A DNA stretch of 64,000 bases, taken from positions 1,364,001 through 1,428,000 of the forward strand of contig JABTUW010000001.1 of assembly GCA_015075185.1 (NCBI GenBank), in the 5' to 3' direction. The translations under genes were made by a program, and so were the position numbers. How positions within the stretch are numbered: the first letter of the stretch is position 1; each line of letters opens with the position of its first letter. Shown here piece after piece: positions 52,423 to 61,286 of the stretch. Source of the DNA: Anaerolineales bacterium (GTDB taxonomy: Bacteria; Chloroflexota; Anaerolineae; 4572-78; J111). The notes under the pieces are model-generated. The model worked only from the letters and a program-made list of their open reading frames with translations, searched no databases and was not told the DNA's origin.

Positions 52423-52504
52423 ACAGGTAGCAGGTAACAAGTTGCAGGTGGCAAGGAGTCACCTTATTAGTTTGTGGCGGTCGGCGGTCAGCCGTCGGCG
52501 GTCT
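52420..52504. repeat. 7-bp repeat block between ftsA and ftsZ
   Basis: GGTAGAC, AGGTAGC, AGGTAAC, AAGTTGC, AGGTGGC, AAGGAGT on the left, and GGCGGTC, GGCGGTC, AGCCGTC, GGCGGTC on the right. The block begins at the ftsA stop. Confidence 0.85.
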
Positions 52505-52523
52505 AGCTTCATAGGAGGAAATC

Positions 52524-53693
52524 ATGTCCAAAAATGGAAGTTATGCAGTTCAACCTGAAAACTTTGCCCAGATCAAAGTTATCGGTGTAGGCGGCGGTGG
52601 CAGCAATGCCGTCAACCGCATGATCGCCGAAGGTCTGCGCGGGGTTGATTTTATCTGCGTCAATACCGATGCTCAAGCGCTGCTCATGAGCGACGCGCCG
52701 CAGCGCATCCGCATTGGCGACAAGCTGACCCGCGGCCTGGGGGCCGGCGGCAACCCCGAAGTGGGAGCCAAGGCGGCGGAAGAGTCATCTCAGGATTTGG
52801 AAGAAGTGCTGCGCGGCGCTGACATGGTCTTTGTCACCTGCGGCATGGGCGGCGGCACCGGCACCGGTGCTGCGCCGGTCATTGCCGACCTTTCCCGCAA
52901 GAGCGGCGCACTGACCATCGGCGTGGTGACCCGCCCCTTTGGCTTTGAAGGCAGCCGCCGCCAGAATTTGGCCATGGAAGGCATCGAAGCGCTTAAAGAG
53001 CGGGTTGACACCTTGATTGTGATTCCCAACGACCGGCTGCTGGAAATTGTGGACAAACGGGCCAGCATGACCCAGGCGTTTCGCACCGCCGACGACGTGC
53101 TGCGCCAGGGTATCCAGGGTATTTCAGAACTCATTACCGTGCCCGGCCTGATTAACCTGGACTTTGCCGACGTGCGGGCGATTATGAGCGGGGGCGGCGC
53201 TTCGTTGATGGCGGTCGGCATTGCCTCCGGCGAAAATCGGGCCGTTGATGCCGCCGAGAGTGCGGTTTCCTCCTCGCTGCTGGACGTAACCATTGACGGC
53301 GCGCAGGGCATTCTCTTCAATATTACCAGCGGCCCCAACCTCAGCCTGTATGAAGTCAACGAGGCCGCCGAGATTATCAAACGCAAGGCTCACCCCGACG
53401 CCAATATTATCTTCGGCGCGGTCATTGACGAGAGTTTGTCCGACGAACTGCGCATTACCTTGATTGCCACCGGCTTCGACGCCGTGGGCCAGCGCAAGCC
53501 CTATGTCGCCGGCAAGCGCAAGGAAGAACCCATCACCTCGACCAAGACGATTGCCTTCCCACAGCCGCCCAAAGCCAGAGAACCCGCTTTCAACCGGGAA
53601 GAATCGCCGCGCCGGGAAACCAACTACGACCCTGAAGATTTAGAAGTCCCGACCTTTCTGCGCAAACGCATGCAGAACCGGCGCGTCTCGTGA
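52524..53693 (+). CDS. ftsZ: Cell division protein FtsZ
   Basis: The 389-residue tubulin homologue has [15 protein letters not shown], the tubulin signature GGGTGTG (109-115), the T7 loop [11 protein letters not shown] and the C-terminal peptide [11 protein letters not shown] that binds FtsA/SepF-type partners. It forms the cytokinetic ring. TAGGAGGAAATC precedes the ATG. It is the last gene of the cluster before a terminator. Confidence 0.98.
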   Translation: MSKNGSYAVQPENFAQIKVIGVGGGGSNAVNRMIAEGLRGVDFICVNTDAQALLMSDAPQRIRIGDKLTRGLGAGGNPEVGAKAAEESSQDLEEVLRGADMVFVTCGMGGGTGTGAAPVIADLSRKSGALTIGVVTRPFGFEGSRRQNLAMEGIEALKERVDTLIVIPNDRLLEIVDKRASMTQAFRTADDVLRQGIQGISELITVPGLINLDFADVRAIMSGGGASLMAVGIASGENRAVDAAESAVSSSLLDVTIDGAQGILFNITSGPNLSLYEVNEAAEIIKRKAHPDANIIFGAVIDESLSDELRITLIATGFDAVGQRKPYVAGKRKEEPITSTKTIAFPQPPKAREPAFNREESPRRETNYDPEDLEVPTFLRKRMQNRRVS

Positions 53694-53827
53694 GGCGAAG
53701 CCGCGATGATGCGATGAATCATTTTGTCCTCGTTTCCTCGCCTCTTCGCATCATCTTATCCTTTGACATCCAGTACCCTCCTATGGCCTGAGTGTGGCAG
53801 GCAAAAACCACACACCGCATCCCCACT

Positions 53828-53865
53828 GCGCCCCTGGTCTCTCTCAACCAGGGGCGCTCTTTTTT
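53828..53865 (+). terminator. Intrinsic terminator of the dcw cluster
   Basis: A perfect 11-bp stem (GCGCCCCTGGT with ACCAGGGGCGC), an 8-nt loop and TCTTTTTT follow ftsZ. Another inverted repeat based on GCGATGATGCG and CGCATCATC lies just before it (53700-53756). Confidence 0.92.
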
Positions 53866-53924
53866 ACGACCGCAAGACGCCTTATTTTTGTCTTTTGCCT
53901 GCTTGTGTTACAATTCAAATCCTC

Positions 53925-55547
53925 ATGTTGGGAGCCTTCTTTTCACCCCTGGCGCCGGCAGTGGTTTTGCTGTTGGGCGCTTTCATTTTGCCGCTGGTGG
54001 TTTTGCAGTTTTCCCCGCGCTGGCAGAAGCAAACCGGCCTACGCACTCTGGCTGCGCCCGTTCTGGTTGGGCTGGCGGCAGCGGCAGTGCTGGGCGTCCG
54101 GCTCACCTTTGGCGCAGATGCCGCTGGCGCGGGCCTGGAGCTGCTCTCCGGCTGGGATTTCTCGACCCCTGAAACGGTTACTACGCTGACCATCCGGGCC
54201 GATACGCTGAGCCTGCCCTTTTTGCTGCTGACCGTGCTGATTTTGCTGGCAGTCACCTTAGCCACTCCGCTGATAATTCCCACTCCCCCGAAAAGGGAAG
54301 AAAATGTCAGTGACCTGGCAATCTGGCTGGCCCTGGGTGCGGGTGCAGCTTTTCTGTTTGTGTCAGCCAACGGGTTGACCCTGGTTTACGCTGTGCTTGG
54401 CTTTGACGTGCTGACCATGTTTTACTGGCTGCAGCGCGGCCAGCGCGAGTTAAGTATTGCCCGCCTCTTGTTGGGCGTGTTCAGTGTTGTCACGCTGATG
54501 CTGGCCAGCCTGTCACCGGTCTCAGAAGCCGGGTCGGGGAGCCTATGGCTAGGGCTGGCCCTCTGGTTGAGGGTAGGCCTATACCCTTTTATCGAGGCCA
54601 ACGCCCATACCCGCTGGCAAGATTACGGGGGACTGGCTTATTTGGGGCTGTCGTTGATGGTCGGTATTTACCTGGCGGCTCGGGTGATGGCCGCTCCCCT
54701 AACGGGAATAATCTCCTGGGCGGTCGTCATCCTCCTGTTGCTTAACGGCCTGCTGGCGTGGCTGGCGGATGAGCATCCCACGGCGTTAATCCGGCTGATG
54801 TTAGTTGAGATGGCTATGCTGCTGCTGGTATTGCCCTTGAATCAAGAAGCGGTCACAGCTTCCACGGTGGGATTAATCCTGAGCGTGGTCGTCCTCTGGA
54901 TTACCCCGCGCCTGGGACAGCCCCGCCTCAGCGAACGCGCCTGGTCCTGGCCTTATCTCCCGGCTGTAGCCGCGACCCTGACCTTAATCGGGCTGCCCTT
55001 CTCGCTGGGCTGGCTGGCGCGAACCACTGTCTACCAAACGCTTCTGTTAAAAGAAAATACCGCCTTACTGCTGGCAGTCGTTTTGGCCGAGGGTCTGGTC
55101 TTGAGCGGGCTGGTGCGTTATTGGCTAAGATTGTGGCAAGGAGATGAACAGAGCGAACGGCGGTCAATGGCGGCCATTATCATGATGGTCCCTTTTCTCA
55201 TTCCTGGCCTGGCCCCCCTGATTCTCTCGGCTCTCACCCGGACAAATTTACCGCCGGCCAACTTCGCGCAGCCGGCCGGTGTTTTTGGCGCGCTGGGCGT
55301 AACCCTTATTGGCGCGCTTGGACTGGGCTATTTTAGACTACAGCTTATTACCCGACTCAGGATCAACCCGACCGGCCTGGCCGAGTTTGCCGGGCTGGGT
55401 TGGTTATTACCCTGGTGGGCGGCTTTGCTCAACTGGCTGGGAAAATTTATCTTGCTCATCCGCATCATTCTGGAAGGCCAGCATTACATGGGGTGGGCAC
55501 TGTTCACTGCCCTGGTCGGTATTTTAATCATTTTACTGGGGGCCTGA
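53925..55547 (+). CDS. Proton-conducting antiporter/complex I-like membrane subunit (1)
   Basis: The hydrophobic protein of about 540 residues has some 14 membrane helices. It shows the NuoL/M/N-MrpA/D type fold by pattern: a helix with an acidic residue (ANGLTLVYAVLGFDVLTMFYWL) and later Lys/His-containing helices. Overall similarity to true NuoN is weak. The frame is open from 53724, but that region includes the dcw terminator; ATG 53925 is the likely start. It is followed by two further membrane genes. No other complex I gene is near, so partner and ion are unknown. Confidence 0.72.
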   Translation: MLGAFFSPLAPAVVLLLGAFILPLVVLQFSPRWQKQTGLRTLAAPVLVGLAAAAVLGVRLTFGADAAGAGLELLSGWDFSTPETVTTLTIRADTLSLPFLLLTVLILLAVTLATPLIIPTPPKREENVSDLAIWLALGAGAAFLFVSANGLTLVYAVLGFDVLTMFYWLQRGQRELSIARLLLGVFSVVTLMLASLSPVSEAGSGSLWLGLALWLRVGLYPFIEANAHTRWQDYGGLAYLGLSLMVGIYLAARVMAAPLTGIISWAVVILLLLNGLLAWLADEHPTALIRLMLVEMAMLLLVLPLNQEAVTASTVGLILSVVVLWITPRLGQPRLSERAWSWPYLPAVAATLTLIGLPFSLGWLARTTVYQTLLLKENTALLLAVVLAEGLVLSGLVRYWLRLWQGDEQSERRSMAAIIMMVPFLIPGLAPLILSALTRTNLPPANFAQPAGVFGALGVTLIGALGLGYFRLQLITRLRINPTGLAEFAGLGWLLPWWAALLNWLGKFILLIRIILEGQHYMGWALFTALVGILIILLGA

Positions 55548-55564
55548 GGCTTTATTTATTTTCT

Positions 55565-56275
55565 ATGCCAACCTTACCGGAGATTTTAGCTCGTTTACAA
55601 TTTTTAACGCAAGAATGGGCATTGCTGGGACTGTTTATCACTGCTGGGATCATCCTGGTTGCGCGCGACTGGCGGACGCTGATTCTGGCCCTGCTGGCTC
55701 AATACATTTTGGCCGGGCTGATTCTATCCCGCCTGGTCCGGCCCGACATCGCCGCCTTAAAGGTAATGATTGGGGCCTTTATCTGCCCCATCCTTTTTTT
55801 ATCGGCCCGCCAGGTTTCGACCCGCCTCGCTCTTTTTTCGCCCTTTACCGAGAAAGGCCAGGGGTTCAACCACTGGTGGCAAAATTTCTCCTTGAGTTCG
55901 CTCCTGGTGGGACCAGACCGGCGTCGAGGCCCGGCGGCAACAGGCTTCACCTTTAGAGTTTTGGCCGTGGCCCTGATGATTATCGTGACGACGACCCTGA
56001 GCAACACCTTTGCTCTGCCAAATTTATCGCTCAACGTAACCACCGCCGTCTACTGGCTGGTTTTGGCCGGATTGGTCACGCTTATCCTGACCGAAGACCC
56101 GATGCGGGTGGGGCATGGCCTATTTACCGTTTTAACCGGCTTTGACTTGTATTACACCACCCTGGAAAAAAGCCTGTTGATGACCGGGCTATGGGGCGCG
56201 GTCAATCTCCTGATTGCGCTGGCAATTGGTTACCTGATCATCGCCAAAGGGGCCAGACCGGAGGAGGAACTGTGA
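55565..56275 (+). CDS. Polytopic membrane protein between two antiporter-like subunits
   Basis: The 236-residue protein has about six helices and a polar loop (SPFTEKGQGFNHWWQNFS, about 95-112). The late half (LNVTTAVYWLVLAGLVTLILTEDP, GLFTVLTGFDLYYTTLEKSL) vaguely resembles HyfE/NuoK-type subunits, which have an acidic residue in a helix. The ATG at 55565 begins MPTLPEIL; the open frame extends upstream inside the previous gene. It overlaps the next gene by 4 bp. Exact family not recognised. Confidence 0.65.
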   Translation: MPTLPEILARLQFLTQEWALLGLFITAGIILVARDWRTLILALLAQYILAGLILSRLVRPDIAALKVMIGAFICPILFLSARQVSTRLALFSPFTEKGQGFNHWWQNFSLSSLLVGPDRRRGPAATGFTFRVLAVALMIIVTTTLSNTFALPNLSLNVTTAVYWLVLAGLVTLILTEDPMRVGHGLFTVLTGFDLYYTTLEKSLLMTGLWGAVNLLIALAIGYLIIAKGARPEEEL

Positions 56276-57729
56276 TCCCTCAGGCGTTTTGGCTGATTGC
56301 CCTGCCGATTGGGGCTGTGCCCATCGTCTACTTGCTGCGGCGGATGGGGACAGGCGCGGTTCTGGCAGCCCTGGTGGCACTGCTTTCGGCCTGGTGGGTA
56401 ACCCGCCTGCCTACTGGCGTTATCCTCAATTTTTTGGGACGCAATGTTGAATTAGACCATCTCTCTCAAATCACGCTCTCGCTGCTCTTTGCTACCACCG
56501 CTCTGCTCTTTTTAATACCGGCGTTCTTACCCAAAGTGCGTCTAAAGAACAGAAGCGGCGTCCCCGTAGCCGGGGTTAGCTGGAGCGATAACCGCACCTT
56601 TTACCCGGTCGGTTTGGCTATTTTGGGGCTTTTCGGGGCAGCCAGTCTCTCCCGCCATGTGGGTGTTATTGCGATCCTCATCGAAGTGGCGGTCATTTTA
56701 ACGGTCTTTGTGATTCAGGGTACGCGGGTAGACTCCACGCGCGCCGCTTTACGGTTTTTAGTGCTCTTATCCCTGGCGACCCCCCTGTTTTTGCTGGCAG
56801 CCTGGCGGATTGATTTTTATCAACTGAGTGGTGGCTTACAAACCAACGGCAACTTAGAGCAAACAACTCTGCTCATTGGCTTTGGTTTTGCCCTGTGGTT
56901 GGCTGTCGTCCCGTTTCAAAGCTGGTTGACCACCACCTCGGCGGAGGCGGCCCCGGCTACAGCCGCCTTTGTCTTTATTGCTTTCCCCATTATTGCCTTC
57001 ACCACCATGATTCACCTGCTGACCGATTTTCCGTGGCTGGTTGACTCGCCCCAGGCAGTCCAGGCAATTATCATGGGTGGACTGGTCACCGCTCTCCTGA
57101 GTGGCATCTTGGCCGGGGTGCAGCGCGGCTTTAGCGAGTTGATGGGCTACGCCGCCCTTTACGATTTGGGGTGTACCCTGGTGGCCTTGGGCATTGGCGG
57201 ACCGACCGGAGTGATTACTATTCTGGTCAGTTTAATCGTGCGGGCGCTGGCCCTGACCCTGATTGCCGCCAGTGCATCGGCGATCCGCGTACGGGCCGGC
57301 AGTGATGGTTTTGCCGAGCTGCGAGAAGTGGCTCAACAGATGCCTATCGCCACAGCCGGTCTCATTCTGGGCGGGTTGACCTTGGCCGGCATTCCTTTTA
57401 CGGCTGGTTTTGCGCCCCACTGGCAGTTATTACGTTTGCTGGCCGAGATTGAGCCGCGCGGGTCAGTTTTGGTGGCCCTGGCTGGATTAGGTGTGGCCCT
57501 GGGTTATCTGCGTGGACTTCGATCCACCTTATTACCTCGTCGTTTTGCCAAAAGCACGCTTAAATCAAGTGCCAAGTCTACGGTTGTTTTTACTGTCCAG
57601 GAACCGCCGCTGCTGTTAGGTTTGATTATCCTGCTGTCGGCGACCACGATTTTGCTGGGCCTGTTTCCGGCGGTACTCATCGAGCCGGTCCAGGTATTGG
57701 CGGGGGGAATTTCTATTCCCATTCGATAA
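56272..57729 (+). CDS. Proton-conducting antiporter/complex I-like membrane subunit (2)
   Basis: The protein has about 485 residues and 14 helices. The proton-antiporter domain is recognisable by LAVVPFQSWLTTTSAEAAPATAAFVF (the usual PFH.WLP.A...AP motif, here with Gln for His), GVQRGFSELMGYAALYDLG and GIPFTAGFAPHW. The start is GTG 56272 with GAGGAGG, overlapping the previous stop. Together with the preceding two genes it could be the membrane arm of an unknown redox- or ion-driven complex. Confidence 0.75.
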   Translation: MIPQAFWLIALPIGAVPIVYLLRRMGTGAVLAALVALLSAWWVTRLPTGVILNFLGRNVELDHLSQITLSLLFATTALLFLIPAFLPKVRLKNRSGVPVAGVSWSDNRTFYPVGLAILGLFGAASLSRHVGVIAILIEVAVILTVFVIQGTRVDSTRAALRFLVLLSLATPLFLLAAWRIDFYQLSGGLQTNGNLEQTTLLIGFGFALWLAVVPFQSWLTTTSAEAAPATAAFVFIAFPIIAFTTMIHLLTDFPWLVDSPQAVQAIIMGGLVTALLSGILAGVQRGFSELMGYAALYDLGCTLVALGIGGPTGVITILVSLIVRALALTLIAASASAIRVRAGSDGFAELREVAQQMPIATAGLILGGLTLAGIPFTAGFAPHWQLLRLLAEIEPRGSVLVALAGLGVALGYLRGLRSTLLPRRFAKSTLKSSAKSTVVFTVQEPPLLLGLIILLSATTILLGLFPAVLIEPVQVLAGGISIPIR

Positions 57730-57738
57730 AAAATAGAG

Positions 57739-58563
57739 CTACACCGGCGGGAAGGGTATGTTCCGTCCTGGATGCAGCTCCGGCAGACGACCGGCGGCAA
57801 TTAACCGGCCAATCCGCTTCTTAAAGGCTTGAACCTCCCGCAGGCTGATAAACTGAGCCAGGATTTGGCACAGTTTTGATGATTCCCCCAGATGACTCTG
57901 GAGCTGCTCCAAATCCTTCAACAAAGGCGTTGGAATATCTTCGTCACAATATTCCCAAATGACGGTGCGCAACTTAAAGTCGGTGTGAAAAGTCAGCCCG
58001 TGGTCAATGACCCACAGCCGGCCGTCTTTAGCCTTAAGACAATGCCCCCCTTTGCGATCAGCATTGTTGACGATAAAATCAAACAGGGCGACCCGCCGGA
58101 ACTCTTCGTTGAGTGTCGAATTATCCCGCATATTAAAATAATGCGCCTCATATTCGGCATCAATAAAAAGCTGCACCGATCCTGGGCCATGCGGACCATC
58201 TCTTAGAACTGTGGTCGGAATGTTGGGCCAACCCAACGCTTGGCTCACCAGATAGCTGGCGAATTCGCGCTGGCAAAGAGTCCGATCTGGAAAATCCCAC
58301 AGCGGCCGCTCACCCTGGCAGGGTTTGTAGATGCCAAGCAGGTTGGTTTGCTCTTTAGTCTGCTTTAAGCTGACCAGAAAGGTGTAATTGGAACTCCAGG
58401 GCATCAACCCCTGGAGTTCCATCTGGCCTTTTAGCAAATTGGAAAGAGTCTGCTCGCTCTCCTGAAGAGAGGAATATAGCTCGGCGCCAGCCCGCTTTAA
58501 ACTGCGAACTTCTTTAATCTGAGCCAGGATACTCTCTGGCTCGGTCGTTCTCTTTACGACCAT
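57739..58563 (-). CDS. SCO1664-family protein (phosphatidylinositol-kinase-like fold)
   Basis: The 274-residue protein contains GIYKPCQGERPLWDFPDRTLCQRE, then LFDFIVNNADRKGGHCL and LWVIDHGLTFH. These resemble the catalytic (D..NxDR..N) and metal-binding (IDHG) loops of PI3/4-kinase-like and HipA-like phosphotransferases. This pattern is what defines the SCO1664 family, known mainly from Actinobacteria. Its gene overlaps DUF3090 by 10 bp. The biochemical role is unknown; ATP-dependent phosphorylation of a small molecule or protein is inferred. Confidence 0.82.
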   Translation of the reverse strand: MVVKRTTEPESILAQIKEVRSLKRAGAELYSSLQESEQTLSNLLKGQMELQGLMPWSSNYTFLVSLKQTKEQTNLLGIYKPCQGERPLWDFPDRTLCQREFASYLVSQALGWPNIPTTVLRDGPHGPGSVQLFIDAEYEAHYFNMRDNSTLNEEFRRVALFDFIVNNADRKGGHCLKAKDGRLWVIDHGLTFHTDFKLRTVIWEYCDEDIPTPLLKDLEQLQSHLGESSKLCQILAQFISLREVQAFKKRIGRLIAAGRLPELHPGRNIPFPPV

Positions 58564-59087
58564 AACGGTTTTTCGTGCCCATTACTTCTGGGGCAGAAGT
58601 GACCTTCGGGGTCCATCGGAGAGTCGCATAGGGGACAAATAGGCCGTCCCTTACTGGCTACCTCCAGGGTATGGTCGCTGAGGGCTTGAATTTGAGCGCG
58701 GGTAGTCCAAAAACGAGCCGTTGCCGGCTTTTCCAGGCCCTCAAACTCAATCTCCTGCACCACTAACACTACCAAATCTTGCTCTTGATCATAGCCCAGA
58801 CCGATCTGGCCAATCACAAAGGCTGGCTCCATTGGCTCGCGCAGCATTAAATCGGAGGTAAGGGGTTTGTCAAATTTGGATTGGAGCCGGGGGTACTTTT
58901 CGTCCAGCTCTTCGAGCAGTTCGATAACGCTGGAAGCCAGAACCATCGCCTGTTCTTTTTCTAGCTTCAAAGTAATCATTGCCGTACCCTGATTTGCCTG
59001 TAATAAAAAGACCCGTTGTCCAGGCGGTCCAACACTCCCAATTGTAATACGTGAAACCGGATTGAAATCCACGAGTTCACCTGCCAT
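58554..59087 (-). CDS. DUF3090-family protein
   Basis: The 177-residue protein starts MAGELVDFNPVSRITIGSVGPPGQRVFLLQA and ends in a treble-clef-like zinc site ICPLCDSPMDPEGHFCPRSNGH, the hallmark of DUF3090. It always travels with SCO1664-family and MSMEG_4193-type genes in Actinobacteria, and it does so here. Its function is not established. It lies 6 bp after the phosphatase gene. Confidence 0.88.
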   Translation of the reverse strand: MAGELVDFNPVSRITIGSVGPPGQRVFLLQANQGTAMITLKLEKEQAMVLASSVIELLEELDEKYPRLQSKFDKPLTSDLMLREPMEPAFVIGQIGLGYDQEQDLVVLVVQEIEFEGLEKPATARFWTTRAQIQALSDHTLEVASKGRPICPLCDSPMDPEGHFCPRSNGHEKPLWS

Positions 59088-59093
59088 GATTAA

Positions 59094-59798
59094 TTATTTC
59101 CCTTTTTGTTTACCAGCCTTCTTGCTTTGCGGTTTCGGGCGGGGCGGGTTATGGCTGGTATCATTGACGACTAAAACCCGCGGCCCCATCATGCCAAAGC
59201 TGATGGCCGTGACAGAAGCAGTGCTGATCACAATGCGTTGAAATAAATCAAAGTGAGTGCCCAGGTAATGAGCTACGGCTGCTTTAATCAGGTCAGCATG
59301 CCCCACCAGGGCAATGGTTTCCCCAGGGTGGCAGGCGACCAAACGATTGACCTCTTGGATACAGCGCGCCTGCATGGCAAACATGGTTTCCCCGCCCGGA
59401 AAACTGGCTCCGGTGGGATAGGCCTGGATGACCGGCCAGGCTTTGGTTTTAGCCAGTCCTTTAATAGGTTCACCGGTCCACTCCCCATAATCTACTTCAA
59501 TCAAGCCCGGATACGCTTTAACCTCTAACTGCTGGTGGTGCTGGGCGATAGCTTGCGCTGTTTCCATGGTTCGCTCAAGGGGGCTGGCATAAATAGCGCT
59601 CAATTTAGTCTCAGCCAGCCGCTTGCCCAGCGCTTCAGCCTGCTGCCGGCCGTATTCGTTTAAGTGGACGCCGGGGGTTCTCCCGGCCAATTTATGACTC
59701 TCGGTCCATTCATTTTCGCCGTGTCGAATAAACAAAACTGTGGTTGCTTGTTCTTGCTTTTTAGATTTCTTAGAGCCGTTGTCCGAGTTTTGGGCCAT
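59094..59798 (-). CDS. Histidine phosphatase superfamily protein (MSMEG_4193-type)
   Basis: The 234-residue protein has LFIRHGENEWT (catalytic His in RHG), LSAIYASPLERTMETA, VDYGEWTGEPIKGL and ALVGHADLIKA (second His). This is an intact phosphoglycerate-mutase-like active site. A Lys-rich N-terminus and a Lys/Pro-rich C-terminus flank the domain. It is the first gene of the minus-strand cassette with DUF3090 and SCO1664-like genes. A phosphatase paired with a kinase-like fold suggests a shared phosphate substrate; the substrate is unknown. Confidence 0.88.
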   Translation of the reverse strand: MAQNSDNGSKKSKKQEQATTVLFIRHGENEWTESHKLAGRTPGVHLNEYGRQQAEALGKRLAETKLSAIYASPLERTMETAQAIAQHHQQLEVKAYPGLIEVDYGEWTGEPIKGLAKTKAWPVIQAYPTGASFPGGETMFAMQARCIQEVNRLVACHPGETIALVGHADLIKAAVAHYLGTHFDLFQRIVISTASVTAISFGMMGPRVLVVNDTSHNPPRPKPQSKKAGKQKGK

Positions 59799-59830
59799 TC
59801 ATCTCCTCTGGCGTGGTCAGGGTAGTGAGT

Positions 59831-59859
59831 AATATAGCTTAGCTGGAGCTTACAGTCAA
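59831..59859 (-). promoter_or_regulatory. Promoter of the phosphatase-DUF3090-SCO1664 cassette
   Basis: On the minus strand TTGACT and TATATT are 17 bp apart, one mismatch each, about 33 bp upstream of the ATG at 59798. Confidence 0.7.
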
Positions 59860-59914
59860 GCATTTTGTTGGGCCTGGGGCTGTCCCAACTTTTGAAACCT
59901 CTGTGGTCTCATAT

Positions 59915-61213
59915 TCAGGGCTGGTTTTCCGGAGCCTCTGCCTGACTCTTTTCACTGGCCGGCAGCTTGGAACGGCTGCTCAAGATTTTTTGCACGTTAG
60001 CCAGCAACATTTTAAGTTGCTCTCGCGTTGACGGCCTGGGTGACGCAACCTCGACAGGCTGGGGTGGAAACGGGTCTTGTCCCAACATTTTGGCCCACAG
60101 ATAACTTAAAACTTCACGGGTTGAAGCAATCACGGGTGCGGCCAGCAGCGCCCCGATAATGCCGGCCACACTGGCTCCGATAAAAACTCCAATCATCACC
60201 ACCAGCGGGGGCAGTTCGACTGCTTCCCCCAATACCCGGGGCACGATCAAATTATTTTCCGTCACCTGCACGGCCCAATAAAAACCGATGACCATCAGCG
60301 CAAAATAAAAATTATTCAGATCAAAATTGGTGGAGCCTTGAATTAAGGCCACGATGACTGCCGGAACTGCGGCCAAAAAGGGTCCCAGGTTAGGGATAAG
60401 TTCCATGACCCCGGCAATAAAAGCCAGGGCAAACGCTCCCGGCAGGCCAAGGATAGTATTACCCACCCAGGTCAGCATCCCAATGCTTATCATCAGGATT
60501 AACTGTCCTCTAAAATAGGCTCGCCAGATGCGCCGCAGCCGCTCGAGCAATTGGGCCAGCTCCGGGCGATAAGGGTCAGGTATAAGGCTTAGGAACCAGG
60601 GCCGGAATTTATGAGAGTCAATGCTCATATAAATGGCGAAAAAGAGGGTAAAAATAATGCTGATTGCCCCGGTCACAACGGTTCCCGCCACGCTGGTGGC
60701 GACGCCGTAGGTGATTGTCGCGGCTGAACTTAGGGGGTCAATGAGGCTTTGCAGCGAAGGCAGTTTCAACGCGGTAGGGCCAGTCGCTTGGAGATTTTGC
60801 AAAGCCGGGTTCACGATCCCGGACAGGTCAATGGGAATGCCAAAAATGTGGACGTCGGCGGTGCTGAGATAAAGGAGGGTATCCTTAAACCAGTTCAACG
60901 CCTGATCAAGCAAAATTTGGTAATCAATACCGGCCAGCACTCGAAAGCCATCAATAATCGGTGGCAATAAGACCAGCGGCGTTAGCAAAAAGAACAGAAT
61001 AAGAAACAGGTAGGCCAGGAGTACCGCCAACCCTCGCGGCAGTTTGAGGTCTAAATGCATAAAGTTAATCAGCGGTGTCAGTAAAAAAGCAATGAGCGCC
61101 GCCAGAATGAGCAGGGTGAGGGTGTCCAGGCTTAAATAAAGCACATATAGTCCAAACAAAGCCAAGCCTACACCTACGATATATTTGGTTGGTTTGCTCC
61201 ACTCGGTGCTCAT
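59915..61213 (-). CDS. AI-2E family transporter
   Basis: The 432-residue protein has about eight membrane helices and the AI-2E (PerM/YdiK) landmarks: GFYWAVQVTENNLIVPRVLG, PPLVVMIGVFIGASVAGIIGALLAAP and MELIPNLGPFLAAVPA. The C-terminal 60 residues are hydrophilic. Members export autoinducer-2 or act as Na+/H+ antiporters; the substrate is not clear from sequence. A perfect TATAAT at 61241-61246 on the minus strand could be its -10 box. Confidence 0.92.
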   Translation of the reverse strand: MSTEWSKPTKYIVGVGLALFGLYVLYLSLDTLTLLILAALIAFLLTPLINFMHLDLKLPRGLAVLLAYLFLILFFLLTPLVLLPPIIDGFRVLAGIDYQILLDQALNWFKDTLLYLSTADVHIFGIPIDLSGIVNPALQNLQATGPTALKLPSLQSLIDPLSSAATITYGVATSVAGTVVTGAISIIFTLFFAIYMSIDSHKFRPWFLSLIPDPYRPELAQLLERLRRIWRAYFRGQLILMISIGMLTWVGNTILGLPGAFALAFIAGVMELIPNLGPFLAAVPAVIVALIQGSTNFDLNNFYFALMVIGFYWAVQVTENNLIVPRVLGEAVELPPLVVMIGVFIGASVAGIIGALLAAPVIASTREVLSYLWAKMLGQDPFPPQPVEVASPRPSTREQLKMLLANVQKILSSRSKLPASEKSQAEAPENQP

Positions 61214-61286
61214 CGGCCTGCTCCTGGGGAAGATAGATAAATTATAGCATCCTCAATCAAAACGCAAAAGTGTCTCTCACAATGTA

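Noticed and set aside
53724..53924. Upstream extension of the first antiporter-like gene
   Set aside because: The extension runs through the dcw terminator and a repeat, with no membrane-protein character; ATG 53925 fits.
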